The notes under the pieces are model-generated. The model was given only the letters and a program-made list of their open reading frames with translations, was not told the DNA's origin and searched no databases. Positions 32,868 to 47,810 of a stretch of DNA of 64,000 nucleotides are shown one piece after another; the stretch's first letter is position 1, and each line of letters starts with the position of its first letter. Location: contig CM055102.1 in NCBI GenBank assembly GCA_029204225.1, positions 6,811,820 to 6,875,819 of the forward strand, given 5' to 3'. Position numbers and translations under genes: made by a program. The DNA is from Diphasiastrum complanatum (taxonomy: Eukaryota > Streptophyta > Lycopodiopsida > Lycopodiales > Lycopodiaceae).

Positions 32868-35800
32868 GCCAAATAGATGCATTTCAATCCTAACACCATG
32901 TGACAAATGTCACTATCTCACTAGAACTCAAGTTTAAGGCCTATTGACTATTTTAACGAGTCAACATAAATGAGATAAAATGATTATGTCTATCCTCCAC
33001 ACAAGAGAACATGCTCCATACATGTGTGATTTCAATATGTACATTGAATTACAAAATGATCAAGCTAGATTTTGCCTATTTTTCACAACTTTTGCCACAA
33101 GCAATGATGTTTGTGTCTTAGATAGATATACTCCAAGCAGAAAGGGCAAGGTATAGATGATCATCAAGAAATGGTCTTTATTGCAATACAAGCAAAGTAG
33201 GTCTATATGCATCAAGAAATGGTCGAGGTATAGATGATCATGAAGGAGAGTTTCCTAGTTTAATCTTATTTTAGCTCAAGGCATCAAGCAAGTTGTAATT
33301 TGTAATTTGTGATGTTTTGGCTTATATTCCATCTTTGTCATCTTTGGAAAAAAAGTTAGATTTATATTAGGTTCTTCATTGTGTCGTGATACTAAAGATG
33401 ACGTGTCTTTAATATGTATTTGTAACAACAAGGGAGCTACTAGAGATGATGTATCTTTGGTATGTGGCTATTGCAAAAGGGATAGCAAGTTCATTTTAGA
33501 ATGACAATCCAAAGATAAAGTGCATGTGTTAGAAACAAAGATATTCATGAAGGAGATGATGAAGAGTCAAAGAAATACAAAGGAAAAAACTCTACAAGAT
33601 GGTGATCATCTTTGCAAAATGTTTTTGAACATTTCCAACACAAGAGGTAACTAATTCTCAAACTCATACTTCTAGATGAGGTTGATGAGAAAAAACATAG
33701 GACATTTCATAAATTTGTGCATTTGCCATATTTTGACAAGGATATTGGTTGTGCTAAATATTGTTATGAACGGGTTGTCAATAGAAGCCTTAGTTGACAA
33801 GATATCACATGTTTAATGTCTTGGAAAGAAATTGAGTATAAATTTTTTGAGAGACTTTGCTAGTACTTGTTATGTACACCTGGTTAGTTGTACACTCATC
33901 TTCAATCTTTTTACTTTAAATCTAATAAAGATCATGTTATCTTATAGTTGCTTCGTGGTGATGACACTGTTTTCACTCTACATAATGAAATGGAGTTTGA
34001 TAGATTTTGGATAATCTTAGTTAAGCTTTGAGATGATGAATCATAATTTTCTACATGATATGTCAAGGATAACAATTTGTAAAAATAAAAATGTTATCTT
34101 TGCTTTTGGTGTTCAAATCATGCACACTTCTGGTGTAAGGCATTGGTGCTTGAAAAAGAAAGTTTGTGGCAAAACTTGTTTGTTGAGAATTATCAAGAGA
34201 TCTAACATATGTATTAGGTTTCAATCAAAGGATTGAGTAAGATTAATCATTGTTTCGTTTTTTATGATGCTCATGTTTTCTGTGATGTAGCTACTTGGAA
34301 CGAGCAACAAAGGGGCAAAGACAAGTACGGACTTTGTGAAGTGTTGATTTTTGGAAATTCTCATTACTTCTTTATGATAGAAAATTGGAAAAATCAAGTT
34401 ATTTGGATGCTTAGTGATGCAATGCAAAATATTAGTATGTTGTGGACTAACTATTTTTGCATGGATTGTCTTGAAAGTTATATGAAGTCATGGAAGCCTT
34501 TGGATGTTGGAGGAGCTACAACAATGGTGTATTTGGAAACACAATCTCATGCCACTTCAAAATGGTTTAAGGAAGGCTTATTATTCTAGTTAAAGTAAGC
34601 AAGAATAGAAATCACTAAAAACGAAACAACTGGAGACATGAAACTTTCCCAGCAAAACTATGCCTACAAAATTTTGGTAGACTATGCAAGTTTCACTCAC
34701 TTTTTTTGTCTATACTTTTAATGGGCTCACACTCACTCCCGGCCAAGGACAGTTTAGCTCCTCATCCCATATCATATCACAAAAAATGACTTGTTCACCT
34801 GCAAAATTCTTGTGTTATTAATCCTCTAGGCCCATAAACACTACACCTACTTGAGGTGCAGATGCGAATTGGAGCCTTTGACTTGGCTTTAATCAATAGA
34901 CCTGGATCACATGTCATGCCATTTGTCCATTTGTCATGCCTTCGCATATAATTAAGCTCTATAGGCAGCCTTCCATGTTCTATGTGTATAGGGATAGGAC
35001 CCCAGAGTTACTGGGCCATGTTAGTTGCCTATATATGGTGTTTTTTGGTCAGTCAGCATCATTGGCAGAGGGGGGCCCTATGGAGCGGTCTTTCTTTCTT
35101 CCAAGGAACTGGTGGAGGGAGAGCACCAATGCATGCCAAGATGATCTTGTCGTTTGTGCCAGCCAAGACTCGAGCAATTGCTACCCAAAAGTTAGTGACG
35201 GTGGTATGGGACACACCACTGCTAAAAGGATGGTTAGTGCTTGAACTTAGGTTGATGGCTCCAAGGCACGAAGTGTGGTGCCCTACAATGTGTGGCGTAC
35301 TAGACTCAGGCAATTGTCTTTTTTCATAAAATTGTGATCGAATGATGTAGCCACTGCAAGCAAAGCAGGAAATTTCAGATAATTGCTGGCTGGATTGTTA
35401 CCATAGCTATATCCTGAATTACAACACTACCTAAAGGGTGTCTATTATAATCCATGTCATACCTATTTCATCAATAGTTTTAGTTGAAACACAAACAACG
35501 AAGTGAGAAAAAAATCATTCTGAAATGTTTATAGGTAAAAGAACAAGGCTTCCAATAATTTCAGAACCTTGAATAACTGCACAACAAAAACTATTATGTT
35601 GTTACAAATTTATTTATTTCGTGTTTCAGAAAATGTGTCCTATTATTTACACATCTGCTAGATGTTGGATCCCAAAAAGGGCCCCTCTAATGCTTACTTT
35701 GAAAATTTATCAAGCTCAATGCTCCTTTTGTTGTACCCAGCCAGAAAGAAAATTGTGATGTAGACAAGTTAAATATTTGATGCGAGGCATTAATCTTGCG

Positions 35801-36324
35801 AAGCAATTAAGTATGCAAAATGTGGGGCAGGCTAGAACAACACTGCTGCTCTATCCCCCAATTGGCCAAATTTCATGTGAGAGTGAGTCCCCCAGTGTGT
35901 CCAGAAATGGGCGCAGGGACCTCCTGTTGTAAGCCTGCGTCCACTCTAGCCTCACCAACAAATTTGATACAGAAAAAGGATCACAGATTTTCCCGCGCTG
36001 TCTGTAAGCAGGAAGCTGCACTATCACACCACACTCCATTCAATTGAGCAATTGAAATTTTAGTTTGGTAATATATATGGCTTCTGAGTTAGTCTCTAAG
36101 GTGACTAGATGCTTGAAAATGAGAGAGAAAAGCAAGACTATACATTTCAAACACAAGCACATGGGATGGTTCCTCAAAATGGTTGAGAATCCCGATTAAA
36201 ATCAAATACACTTAGATACAACCAGCTACATCTCTGTGGAAGAGATACCTGGACTTACGGCCTGCATCCACAGCCTTAAAAAGGACCTGGAAATCTGGTG
36301 ATTTATATGCATCTTATGGCACTT
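32868..36324. other. Intergenic stretch with no supported gene
   Basis: Open frames here (for example 34233-34589, 118 codons, with several Trp, Cys and Met residues, and 34936-35244) show no family motif, splice structure or neighbouring exon that I can recognise. Decayed transposon DNA is likely, but no LTR, primer site or RT motif was found. The stretch ends at the stop codon of the PHIP1-like gene. Confidence 0.45.
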
Positions 36325-39300
36325 TTAATTCACTGCTTTCTTAGGGCACTGGTATGAAATATGCCCTTCTTCACCACAAGTATAACAAGCCCGTGCCTTC
36401 TTGGGAGCCTGTGATAAGTTCTCGCTTACGCCAACTCCACCTTCTCTCTGTGTCCGCTTGGGCACTGCATATGCTATCTTAAGAGGTCTACCAAGGACCT
36501 CATGTTGATCTAGCTTCATTGCAGCTTCTAGCGACTCATCATCTGCAAAATCGACATGTCCAAAACCCCTAAACTCTCCAGTCTCTTTATTCACAGCAAG
36601 TCGAATTGAATCAATGTTGCAGTTCTTAAAAAAACTCCGTAGATCATTTTCTGTGATATCCCAGGCCAGATTGCCTATATATGCAGACTGACAGCCTTCA
36701 TGTTTTGAAGGGGGTGCTCGTGGTTGTGTCTCTTTCTTGGACCTATCCTGGGGTTTGATTTTGCACAGGTCAATTTTCAAGAAGCGTCCACCCCTGCAGA
36801 TAAACACAACACAGATGTACCTATTTTCATGTTATAACTGCTAAGGATCACCTTGGATCCAATCAAATCTTCCATACTAAAGGTAGAAGCTAATCAATCA
36901 GCACATGCATTGGACCACTAGCATGAAGTTAAACAGTACTGGGCAATAAACAGATAATATGAACACCTCACATATAAATTGAAGAGAGTCTGTGTTTGAT
37001 AGAACACACTTACATGTCCGACCCATCCAGTGCTAGTGCCTTTTTCGCAGCAGCCTCGGTCTGCCCACAGACAACACTCATAAGAATGACATGGGGTGTT
37101 GTACTAACATTTCACAGGCTCGAGCAAAGAACTTGCTCCCTGGGGCTTCAATAGCAAACACAATCAAAATATATAGAGAACACAGGCTTCAAAATCCTAA
37201 AGAGGCTATGCAATGCATCAGTGAATTACCTGTATACAGCTTTTGCCTTACTTAAAGTACAGGCATCTACTCTTCCTAAACAATAACATCATTGCAAGCA
37301 TAGCCAGGCACCTGTCACTTATGATTCCTCCACGTAGTAAGTTACAAAAGAACAGGAAACAACACTCATACGTAAGATAAGGGGTGTTGGAATAACATTT
37401 TACAGGATCAAGCAGAAAACTGTTTACAAGATGAGATTTGGCAGAACTTTAGTACCTGGGACTTCATAGCAAAAAACACAAACGAAATATTTAAAGAACA
37501 CCGGCTTTGGAACCCCAAAAAGGTTGTGCAATGCATCAGCATTTTGTCTGTTGACAGCTTTTGCCTGCTTTAAGGTGCAGGCATCTGCTCTTCCTATACG
37601 ATACATCATCGCAAAGCATAGCCAGTACATGTAAGCATTGCATTGTGAAAAACCTATCACATATGATTCCACTCCAAAGTAAGGCACACGAAGGAAGGCA
37701 CACAACAGTCGTATAAGACATGGGTTGTTGCACTAACATGCAAAGCCTCAAGCAGAATCATTTAGAAGATCAGGGCTCCCCTAACAAACACAATCAAAAT
37801 ATTCAGAGAACACAACCTTCAGAAACCCAAAAAGGCTATGCAATGCATCAGCGAATTGTCTGTTGACAGCTGTTGCCTGCTTTAAGGTGCAAGCATCTGC
37901 TCTTCCTATACAATAACATCATTGCAAGCATAGCCAGGACATGTCAGCACTGTGTTTTGAATATCCTGTCAGAAATCATTCCACTTTAAAGTAAGGTAAA
38001 CAAGGAAAGTACACAACACTCATATGGAAGACATGGGGTGTTGCACAAAGATTTCACGGGCTCGTGCAGTAGAAGCAAATAGAAGATCAGATTAGTCAAA
38101 AATAACTATCTAGGATCTTAATAGCAAATGAAATCAAGACAATTACAGAGCACAAGCTTCACAAAATCAGCAAGGCTAGCAATGCATCAGTAGATTGTCT
38201 GTTGACAGCTTTTGCCTTGCTTGAAAGTGCAGGCATCTGCTCTTCCTATGCAACAACATATCTCAAGATAGCCAGGAGATATCAGCATGACTTGTAAATA
38301 ACCTGTCAGATATAATTCCAACCTGTAGTAATGTATGCAAGGAAAGTATGCAGGAGATAAAGAATTAAATGTCGACAGAATATCAACATCAAAATTTCAG
38401 GACTAGCCCAATCCTTAAAACTGTGGGAGACCATACAGATTGACCTACTAGTCCCACAGCTAAAAACCAAAAACAGTTGAAAAAGATATTGACATGGAAC
38501 CGCATGGAAACAAACTTGAATGAAGGCCAACAAAGCACTATGTATGGGAGGAAAGTCATTAACTTATACAATTAAGATGTGTGATCACATAGAGGCTATT
38601 TTGCAATAACAAATCTTCCTAGCCACACTCGGTATAGTAGAAAGAGGGGGCACCTTGAAAGTGATAAAAGCTATTCCGCGAAACCTTCCAGTGTCAGGAA
38701 ACGTCATACAATCCAACTCTGCAATAGTGCCACACTCAGAGAAATATTCGTGAATGTCATCTTCCGTTGAGTAGTAGGGCATCCCTCCAACCATAACCTT
38801 CTTCAATTCATACTGCTCCTCTTGGCTGGATTCAAGACAAGTTAGCTCACAGACATCAGAAAAATAGGGACGTTGTTAGCGATCTACCTTCTCTACCCTA
38901 ACAAGCCTCGGACCCTGAAATCACATCCTTAAAACTCCAGCTAGAATTGTGTCCATTGTGGATGGTTGTGGTGCTATGGTGATCCCAAATTACTGCAAGA
39001 CTTGCAGTGACAGCTACTCCTCAATAGTCCAATTCGCTCTTTCTAAAACAGATTAAAAACGAAAATTAATTCTACTAAGAATCCATGTAAATCTGAATCT
39101 CTGATGCGAACAACATACACCAAGCACACTTCATGCATGTAGAAAACATCGACTTCAAAGTATCCATGTCAAAAAGTCTACATGCTTTCAAAAGACTCTC
39201 AAACAACCTGTAAAATGCGACTGTGCGTCTTTATACCTCTCAAGTTGAGCAGCCCCTTCATTCCCAGCTCCGCTCGCTTCATTAAGCCCAAAACCTCCAT

Positions 39301-40129
39301 CTGTTCCCTCACATGTAATATCAGCAACTAGGCCGTTATCCAGTGGCTCGATTCCTTTTTCTTTCTTTGGCTTCTTCTTCTTCTTCTTCTTCTTCTTCTT
39401 TCCTGCTTCCAGACCTTGAATGTCTCCTTTGACCTCTGATGTAGGCACACCATTCTCGTAACTGGAAGAATGTCCCTCCCCGCCAACATCAAAATCAGAT
39501 CCATTCCCATTGCCGTGCCCAGTGCCATCCCCCTCATCCAACATATGATCACCCTCAGATTCTCTTTTTACCCCTTCCCGAACATTGCTTTCTGGCCGAA
39601 CCGCCTTCCCGTCTATCTTCGGCCACCGTGGTTTAGTCCTGGTTTTCCAATAAACAACGCCATCTCCCTCCTTCCTGTCCACTGGTTGCCCTTCTGCTAT
39701 TTCCCGTGCTTCATCCTTTGCAATCTTCTGAGCCTCTTGACCTCCTCCTACTTCCTGTGCTTCACTTTTTCCGATCTTCACGATCTGCTCACTTTCTTTC
39801 TTTCTTCTCTTCTTGGGAATTAGGGCTTCGCCCTCCGATTGCTCCACCTCACTCTCTATTTCACCAATACCTACAGCCATTTCCCTCTTGCTTTTCTTGA
39901 CAATCCTAGCATCCGCCTCCCTTTCTTCATCCGATCCATGAGTTTCAGTAGCATCTAGCGGCTTCTTCCCTCTGCGGTTCCTCTTCCTTCTTGAAGGAGC
40001 ATTTCCAGAGCCGCTCTGCCTGCCTTCAGAGTCTTTCACAGGAGTTGCTCCAGGAGCGGCCTCCTCATCTACTGCTGCTTCCTCCATTGTCTTTCGCTTC
40101 ATCTGTAACTTGGATCTAGCGAGCACCAT
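36325..40129 (-). CDS. PHIP1: PHIP1-like RNA-binding protein (two RRMs, CCHC zinc knuckle)
   Basis: Four exons with matching phases (40129-39237, 38825-38654, 37060-37014 and 36793-36325) encode 526 residues. The first 300 or so are a low-complexity basic and acidic region with repeated KKRRKK-like nuclear signals and a Lys run. RRM1 spans exons 2-4, from KKVMVGGMPYYSTEDDIHEY through GRFRGIAFITFK to ALDGSDMGGRFLKI. RRM2 is in exon 4, from SAYIGNLAWDITENDLRSFF through FRGFGHVDF to GRPLKIAYA. A CYTCGEEGHISYQC knuckle lies just before the stop. This order matches phragmoplastin-interacting protein 1 of Arabidopsis, an RNA-binding protein at the cell plate; the long charged head also recalls nucleolin-type nucleolar proteins. 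The 1.6-kb intron before exon 3 holds a tandem array. An ATG at codon 10 (MKRKTMEE) is an alternative start. The exons are uninterrupted, so I judge the gene intact. Confidence 0.93.
37066..38345. repeat. Tandem array, about 320-bp unit, inside a PHIP1-like intron
   Basis: The word AATGCATCAG recurs at 37212, 37530, 37842 and 38181 (spacing 318, 312 and 339 bp). Each copy carries in order GACAGCTTTTGCCT, AGGCATCTGCTCTTCC, CATAGCCAG and GACATGGGGTGTTG. A partial fifth copy begins within a few bases of exon 3's acceptor. The copies differ by substitutions and small indels, so the array is not recent. It fills most of the 1.6-kb intron. Confidence 0.85.
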
Positions 40130-40204
40130 CGCAAGCAGCAGCAGCGAAGGCGAGAAACTGCAGTTGATGAGGTTTTATGTACAGCGCCCACCGCTTCGTC
40201 GTCA

Positions 40205-40300
40205 CTGCCATTCCCCAAAAGGTTTAGGGTATAGGGTTTAAGGCTAATCCTTATGTAAGTGGGTTAGGGTTTAAGGTTTAAGGCTAATCCTTATCTAAAT
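40205..40300 (-). promoter_or_regulatory. Telo-box-like motifs upstream of the PHIP1-like gene
   Basis: TAGGGTTTAAGG occurs at about 40232 and TTAGGGTTTAAGG at about 40265 on the plus strand, which on the gene strand reads CCTTAAACCCTA(A). These contain the telo-box AAACCCTA known from plant promoters of ribosome-biogenesis and translation genes. They sit 75-150 bp upstream of the ATG, within a short direct repeat (AAGGCTAATCCTTAT, twice). The regulatory role is inferred from position and motif only. Confidence 0.5.
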
Positions 40301-42033
<1,733 letters not shown>

Positions 42034-42537
42034 CATTTTGATTGTTCTATTCGAATGTTGTTAAAAAAAAAAGGGCTTCATGATGGCATGGTGATCAATT
42101 GGTTAAATTGTGACAATTGCAGATTTCATTCAACATGTAGCGAAAATAGTAGGAAAAGACACTTCTACTCATGACAGTGATCACAATCTACTAGATGAGA
42201 TTTGTACACTTTAATTTACGAAAAGAAAGATTGATTATGGCAAGTTAAATTATTCTTTTGAGAACTTACTTATTTTTTGACATTAGATGCCCAAATTCGT
42301 ATATTCAAGGGTAGTAGAACATTATGCATCTGATCTTAAGCTTACCATGTAGGTAGTCACGATGCCATCATTTGAAACAACTCCAGATTTAATCTGCTAA
42401 AACTATAAAGAGTATGTCAAAGCATGGTACGAGCTTATGACATTCCACCGCACTTGCCTTTAGTTTTAGTGCCTCAGATCAATTAAAATTTTCGGTTTGA
42501 AAATCCACAAAGTTGGTTATAAAACCGATGCCAAAAA

Positions 42538-42945
42538 TCAATGCATGCGCTGAGAGTCATCAAATTTAGTCTCTCCTTGGGCCATCAGGTCTGTAAATGG
42601 TGGCTTAGCCTCTAGGTCATTGAACATACTTCCAAGACCTGGCAAGGATTTGGGGACTTTTCTAAAGGAGTTTGTTTCAAAAGATGAACTTGAGCGAGCT
42701 TGGAAGGCACGGGAAAAACTAGTGATGATAGTGTGATACCACATATTTGTTAAATAATGTATATCTACTCCAAAATGGCAAATATACTTGGAAATGAGGA
42801 CATGCGCTGGACAAATATATATTATGAAGAGGCCTATATCATTTTTCGAGATATAATTGCTAAGCGCATGTCTTCTGCTAAAGGACAAGACCTCCTGAAA
42901 TGAAACGATGCCTAGAACACGAACTGACAAGATTCGTATCATCAC
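42538..42945 (-). other. Open frame of 135 codons with no recognised family
   Basis: The C-terminal half (FQARSSSSFETNSFRKVPKS, LPGLGSMFNDLEAKPPFTDL) has a protein-like composition. No domain is recognisable, and no exon context is visible on either side. It may be a decayed transposon or gene fragment. Confidence 0.2.
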
Positions 42946-43126
42946 TGCAAACTAGAGTAAATTAAACTCTTATTGAAAAGTTATCTTCAATGATGTAATT
43001 TACAATTATTCGTAACCTATTTATTAACTAGAGTTAGTAAAAGGAGCGATGCACCATGAATCTTAAGACGTGTGTTTGCTCGCTCCTTAGGTAATATAAA
43101 AAGAAGACATGCTTTCTTCGCACACC

Positions 43127-43229
<103 letters not shown>

Positions 43230-43764
43230 GTTGTGAGATTGGAGAAGTGGAATAGTCGGATTTACACCACCAGGATGTAATTGACATTCTCCTATATTTT
43301 GTCAACAAGCTAACATTGGCCTTTAAGCAATTGCCATTGTAAGGTGGTACTAAACTGAGGACTTTTGTCTAGAACACATGAGTGTATGAATAAGATTAAC
43401 TATTTGTTTGTTCGTACACGTCTGCATCGAACATAACACAGATCCTTGCTGACAACTTAATCAATCAGAGTGTAGTTCATTCGAGCTACTCTTATAACAT
43501 TTCATTTGCAAAACGCTTTTCATTTAGTTTGATAGAGGAAGATTGTTGTTTGAAATTCATTTATCAACACACACCATACAAGTAATATTGGTTACTTATA
43601 AAATGTCTGTTGACAATCAGATTAACATCCTACTCCATTTCATTTGAAATAAGTCAGGACTGTACCAATTTAACAACTTTTAAGTGCTATCTCCTTGGGG
43701 AACGACATAAATACTACACATATCTAGCAATTATTTGTTGGTATATTACGACATATGCTAATTT

Positions 43765-46590
43765 TTGGCATCGTTGTCGGGGATAGCCAAATAAAGTTGA
43801 TACAAATTGACAACTCCATCTCCATCCCCATTGTATGTCAGATAGAGCTGCTCGACTAGAAAGATATCGGAAACTTCGAGAAATTTTTTTTCAAAAAACT
43901 TCAAGAAACTTTGCAAATAGGAGAGTCACCTTTCTCGAATTTTAATCCTTAAAATCTACCTGAAAACCCTCTTCCTGAAGCTTCTGCTGTAGTTCCGATT
44001 CTGATTCCAGTGATCCGTCAGACACAAAAACTGATGATACAAATAGAAGGAATAAACGAAATTCCAAACGAAAAGAAAATAGTAAAACTATTGAGGATAA
44101 GTCTGTGACCTCTAAAGTTGAAAAACTTTGGAAGAGTAGAATAGTAATACGGCTGATTTTAATAAGAAGTTCGACGATTTGAAAGTTCAAATCTCAGAAG
44201 TTGCAAACAAAAGACCAAAAGCTTCTTCTTTGAACTCGGGACTAGGGTGTACAAAATGCGGTACATCTGGACATTCTTAAGAAGAATGTAGATCTGTGAA
44301 CATAAAGTATGTCGAAGATCCTTCTCAGAAAGTGCTTTTTATATTTCAAGATGATGCAACTACCAATAATGTTCAAGCATTAGAGAAAATTTGAGCACAA
44401 CAGGGGCCTTTCAAAAAGATATTTTTTATTTTTTTTCTCAAAAGTTTCTTCCACATGGTCCAGTCCGAAACACTCAAATTTGAAATCTACGTAACGTAGC
44501 TCCTTCAAATTGATTTTCCTTTCTTTTTAAAAGAACTATAATTTTGCATCAGAGGCAGCCCGTAAATAAGCCATTTTATTTGTAGTATAGTATGCAACTC
44601 AACAAATAAATAGTGTAACTTTTGAACGACAACTCGGATTGAGACGATTATGGTGCCATTAGAAAGCCCTTGACGAGAGCTTTACAACGACATCAACATG
44701 ACCCAGTTCTAAACTACGGTGAAGAAGTTATAGCCAGTCAAAGATTTGGTCGGTCAACACTTGGTCAACCCGATATCTATATTGCTACAGCCCTTACACA
44801 ATTACTTAAGAAGTAAGTTGCTTATATTTGGACGGCATTTTAACAGAAAGCATTCGAAGAACTTAAGCACAGACTGATTAATGCTCCAATTATGAGACCA
44901 CCTAACTAGACAAAACTATTTCATTGTTATGTTGATGTGTCAGCATTTGCTATTGGTGTTTGTCTAAGCCAGAAGGACGAACAGAAGAAAGACCATCCAA
45001 TATACTATGCTAGCCGCCAGCTTAGCTCCTCAGAGAAAAATTATTCGACAACAAAAAGAGAAGCACTTGGAATGATTTTTAATGTAAAGAAATTTCGGCA
45101 TTATTTGCTGGGATATGTTTTTATATTCCATGTTGATCATTATGCTTTGAAGTATCTTGTTAATAAACCTGATTTATCTAGTCAAATTGCTCGTTGGGTT
45201 TTGTTGCTACAAGAGTTCACATATCAAGTTGAGGTTCGTCAAGAAAAATATCATACTAATGCTTATTATCTTTCACGACTTAGTACAAGAAAGATTGAAG
45301 AACCTTTAAATGATGATTTTCCAGATGAAAATTTATTCGAGATTTTTTCTACAAATTCTTTATATTCTGATATAATTATTTATCTCAAATATCAAATATA
45401 TCGTGAAGGATATGACTTGGAGAAGAAGACAATATTTCAATACGAAATTGCACCTTATACCATTATTAACAACGTTTGTATAAGCTTGGTGCAAATCATC
45501 AACTAAGAAAATGTCTTGAAGTGGAAGATATTCCAAAAGTTATTCAAGCTCTGCACTCCGAAGATGCCGGTAGACATTTTGCTTTGACGAACACTGTTAA
45601 TAAGAAGTATTGGTGGCCTACCATGTTTAAGGATGTCTCCATTTATATTTGATCTAGTGATCCATGCCAGAGATCTGGTAAACCAACCAAATATATGAAT
45701 TGGCCGTTGACGCCAATCATTCCACTTGCACCATTTGAAAAGTGGGGGATTGATTTTCTGGGTCCAATAAAGCCAGTTACTTGACACACTAAGTGTCGAA
45801 ATTTTTTGGTTGCGACAGATTATGCAACGAAGAATGTTGAAGCGGAAGCAACGAAACGAAACGATGTGAAAACTACCTCGCTTTTCTGTTCAAATCTATT
45901 ATTATATGTTATGGTTGTCCTCTTGAGTTAGTCAGTGATCGTGGTACCCATTTTCTTAATGATACGATCCGACTACTAACTACTTATTTCCTGATCAAAG
46001 AGAGAAAGACAACCCTATATAATCCTAAAGCCAACGGATTAATTGAAAGAGCGAATGGAATACTATGCAAGATCCTGAATAAGATCACTATTGCACATGC
46101 TACAGATTGGGATCAAAAGCTACCTTCAGTGCTCTGGGCATGTCGAAACATGGAGAAAATCACAATGAAACAGACTCCTTATTTTCTTAAATATGATATG
46201 CATCCAATTTTGTCGATTAAATTCGAGGTGCCAACTTTTGAAATACAAGCACAAGGAACAGATACAGACTATATTAACGAAAGGTTGTTGACTATTGAAG
46301 AACTATCCGAATCTCGAAACAATTCGAAGGATGTTATAGTGAAAATACAGGAGGAACGAAAGAAAAAGCATGATACTCATATCAAATTGTTGATCTTAAG
46401 GTTAATGATTATGCTTTGATCTATGATAGTCGTCATCAATTTTTTTTTGGAAAGCTACATATGATATGGATGGGACCGTACAAGGTCATTGAAGTATTTG
46501 AAAACGGTTCTGTCCAACTTCAATCATTGGACGGTGAGTTATTGCCAACACATATTAATGGTTCCAGACTAAAGAAATATTATCTTTGAC
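43765..46590 (+). pseudogene. Gypsy element G, internally deleted (PBS, gag end, RNase H, integrase)
   Basis: A primer site TTGGCATCGTTGTCGGGGAT (43765-43784, tRNA-Asp type) marks the left end of the internal region. A gag zinc knuckle (CTKCGTSGHS, stop, EEC) lies near 44249. RT is missing. RNase H begins near 44840 (CYVDVSAFAIGVCLSQ, TTKREALGMIFNVKKF, FHVDHYALKYL), with its three acidic residues still present. The integrase zinc region (KKYWWPTMFKDVSIYI, stop, DPCQRSGK) and core (FEKWGIDFLGPI, VATDYATKNVEAEA, YNPKANGLIERANG) follow with stops and frameshifts, then HPILSIKFEVPTF and a degenerate C-terminus to about 46590. Neither LTR could be bounded. The missing RT makes the element non-autonomous. 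Confidence 0.82.
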
Positions 46591-46599
46591 GAAGGATTT

Positions 46600-47100
46600 C
46601 AAGAGGAGAATTTTTCGAGTATATCTACCTCAAATTTTTTTTTCTTACCCCCAAATTTTTTTTCTTTGATTTATATATTAATTTTTTTTTGGAATTTAGT
46701 GAATCCCTTTTTATTAACTGTTTAAATGTACACGTGTTCCCATATGTCATTCACATTTATGTCCATATTTATAACTATGTGTAAGACGACGTAGGCGTAA
46801 GCTTTTTATTTGAATTTTAAACAATCTTGAGCTAATTAAGATTATCTTTTTAGGCTCTTAAAAATCGATAAAGCTACCGCCTATGATTTATGAATTTGAC
46901 AGGTGTCAATCAAAGTTGCCACATAATCATCATCTCCATGGTGTCATTGTTTAACACTGTTACTTTCTATTTTCCATCTTACACTTTCTTTTTACTTACT
47001 CTTTCATGCTCACTCGCTCTCGCTCTCCATTGCTCGCTCAATTGCTCTCGTGTTCACTGTTACTCTGCTACCAATGTCACAAATCTACCGAACAATATGG
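46600..47100. other. AT-rich stretch right of gypsy G
   Basis: Poly-T-rich DNA follows the gypsy G coding remnants and may include its 3' LTR, but no PPT/TG boundary was identified. I see no gene here. Confidence 0.3.
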
Positions 47101-47144
47101 ATTCGAGCGCAAGCACAAGCACCAGTGCAACTATCAATTGAAAA

Positions 47145-47600
47145 ATCTCAGCACATAATTTCGGATATCTGATAGATGCTCTGGTAGGCCAGCCAGTATG
47201 CTTTGGCACTATAGCATACAAAGCATTTATGTGCTGAATCAAGCACAAGAAGTTTGCTGCAGTGGGAGCACATATCTCACGACTGTGCGACCATTTCGGC
47301 ATTCTTACAGAGCAGGGTGTATTAGTAGGTAGAATGCTGGCAACAACGAAGATTGATTTATCGAGCCTTCTGTAGGGCACCCCTGTTCCACAAGACCAGC
47401 CAATAGCTGCCACAACTATGGAAGTCGACACAATAGTAGTCCATAAGGACTGTATTTTGGATACTGATGTGCAGAATATACCTGAGCCCTCTACTGCAGC
47501 TGAAACTTTGGTTGTCGTTCCACTTGACGGGTCTTCTCAAAGGCCAAAGGGCTCTGCATCCACGGACGATGAAGATACTATCTCCGACACCCAGATGTAA
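47145..47600 (+). pseudogene. Retroelement-associated ORF remnant (possible plant transposon protein)
   Basis: One frame runs for about 150 codons with two stops, at about 47236 and 47371. It contains NFGYLIDALVGQPVCFGTIA, KFAAVGAHISRLCDHFGILT and GRMLATTKIDLSSLL, then an acidic Ser/Thr-rich tail with DDEDTISDTQM. The HISRLCDHFGI block resembles the extra proteins found in plant gypsy elements of the Tat/Athila group (often called putative plant transposon protein). The assignment is by general resemblance only. Confidence 0.35.
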
Positions 47601-47810
47601 GACAAAGGCAAAGGGGTGGATGAAGAGGCCACAAAAGGGGATGAGGAGGACAACAAAGACAACCTCTATAGACAGTACCATCAGTGTTCCTTGGGTGCCA
47701 AGAAAATTGTTGGAAAGATCCATGCCTACGACCTGCATATTCAAGAGGATATGATCAGCTGTTCCAGCACAGAGATGAGATGACCAGCAACATAGAGATG
47801 TTGTTTGTGT

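Noticed and set aside
34233-34589. 118-codon open frame
   Set aside because: No recognised domain or neighbouring exons; it lies in degraded intergenic DNA.
39470-39823. Plus-strand open frame opposite PHIP1-like exon 1
   Set aside because: It is the antisense shadow of a low-complexity coding exon; it has no motif.
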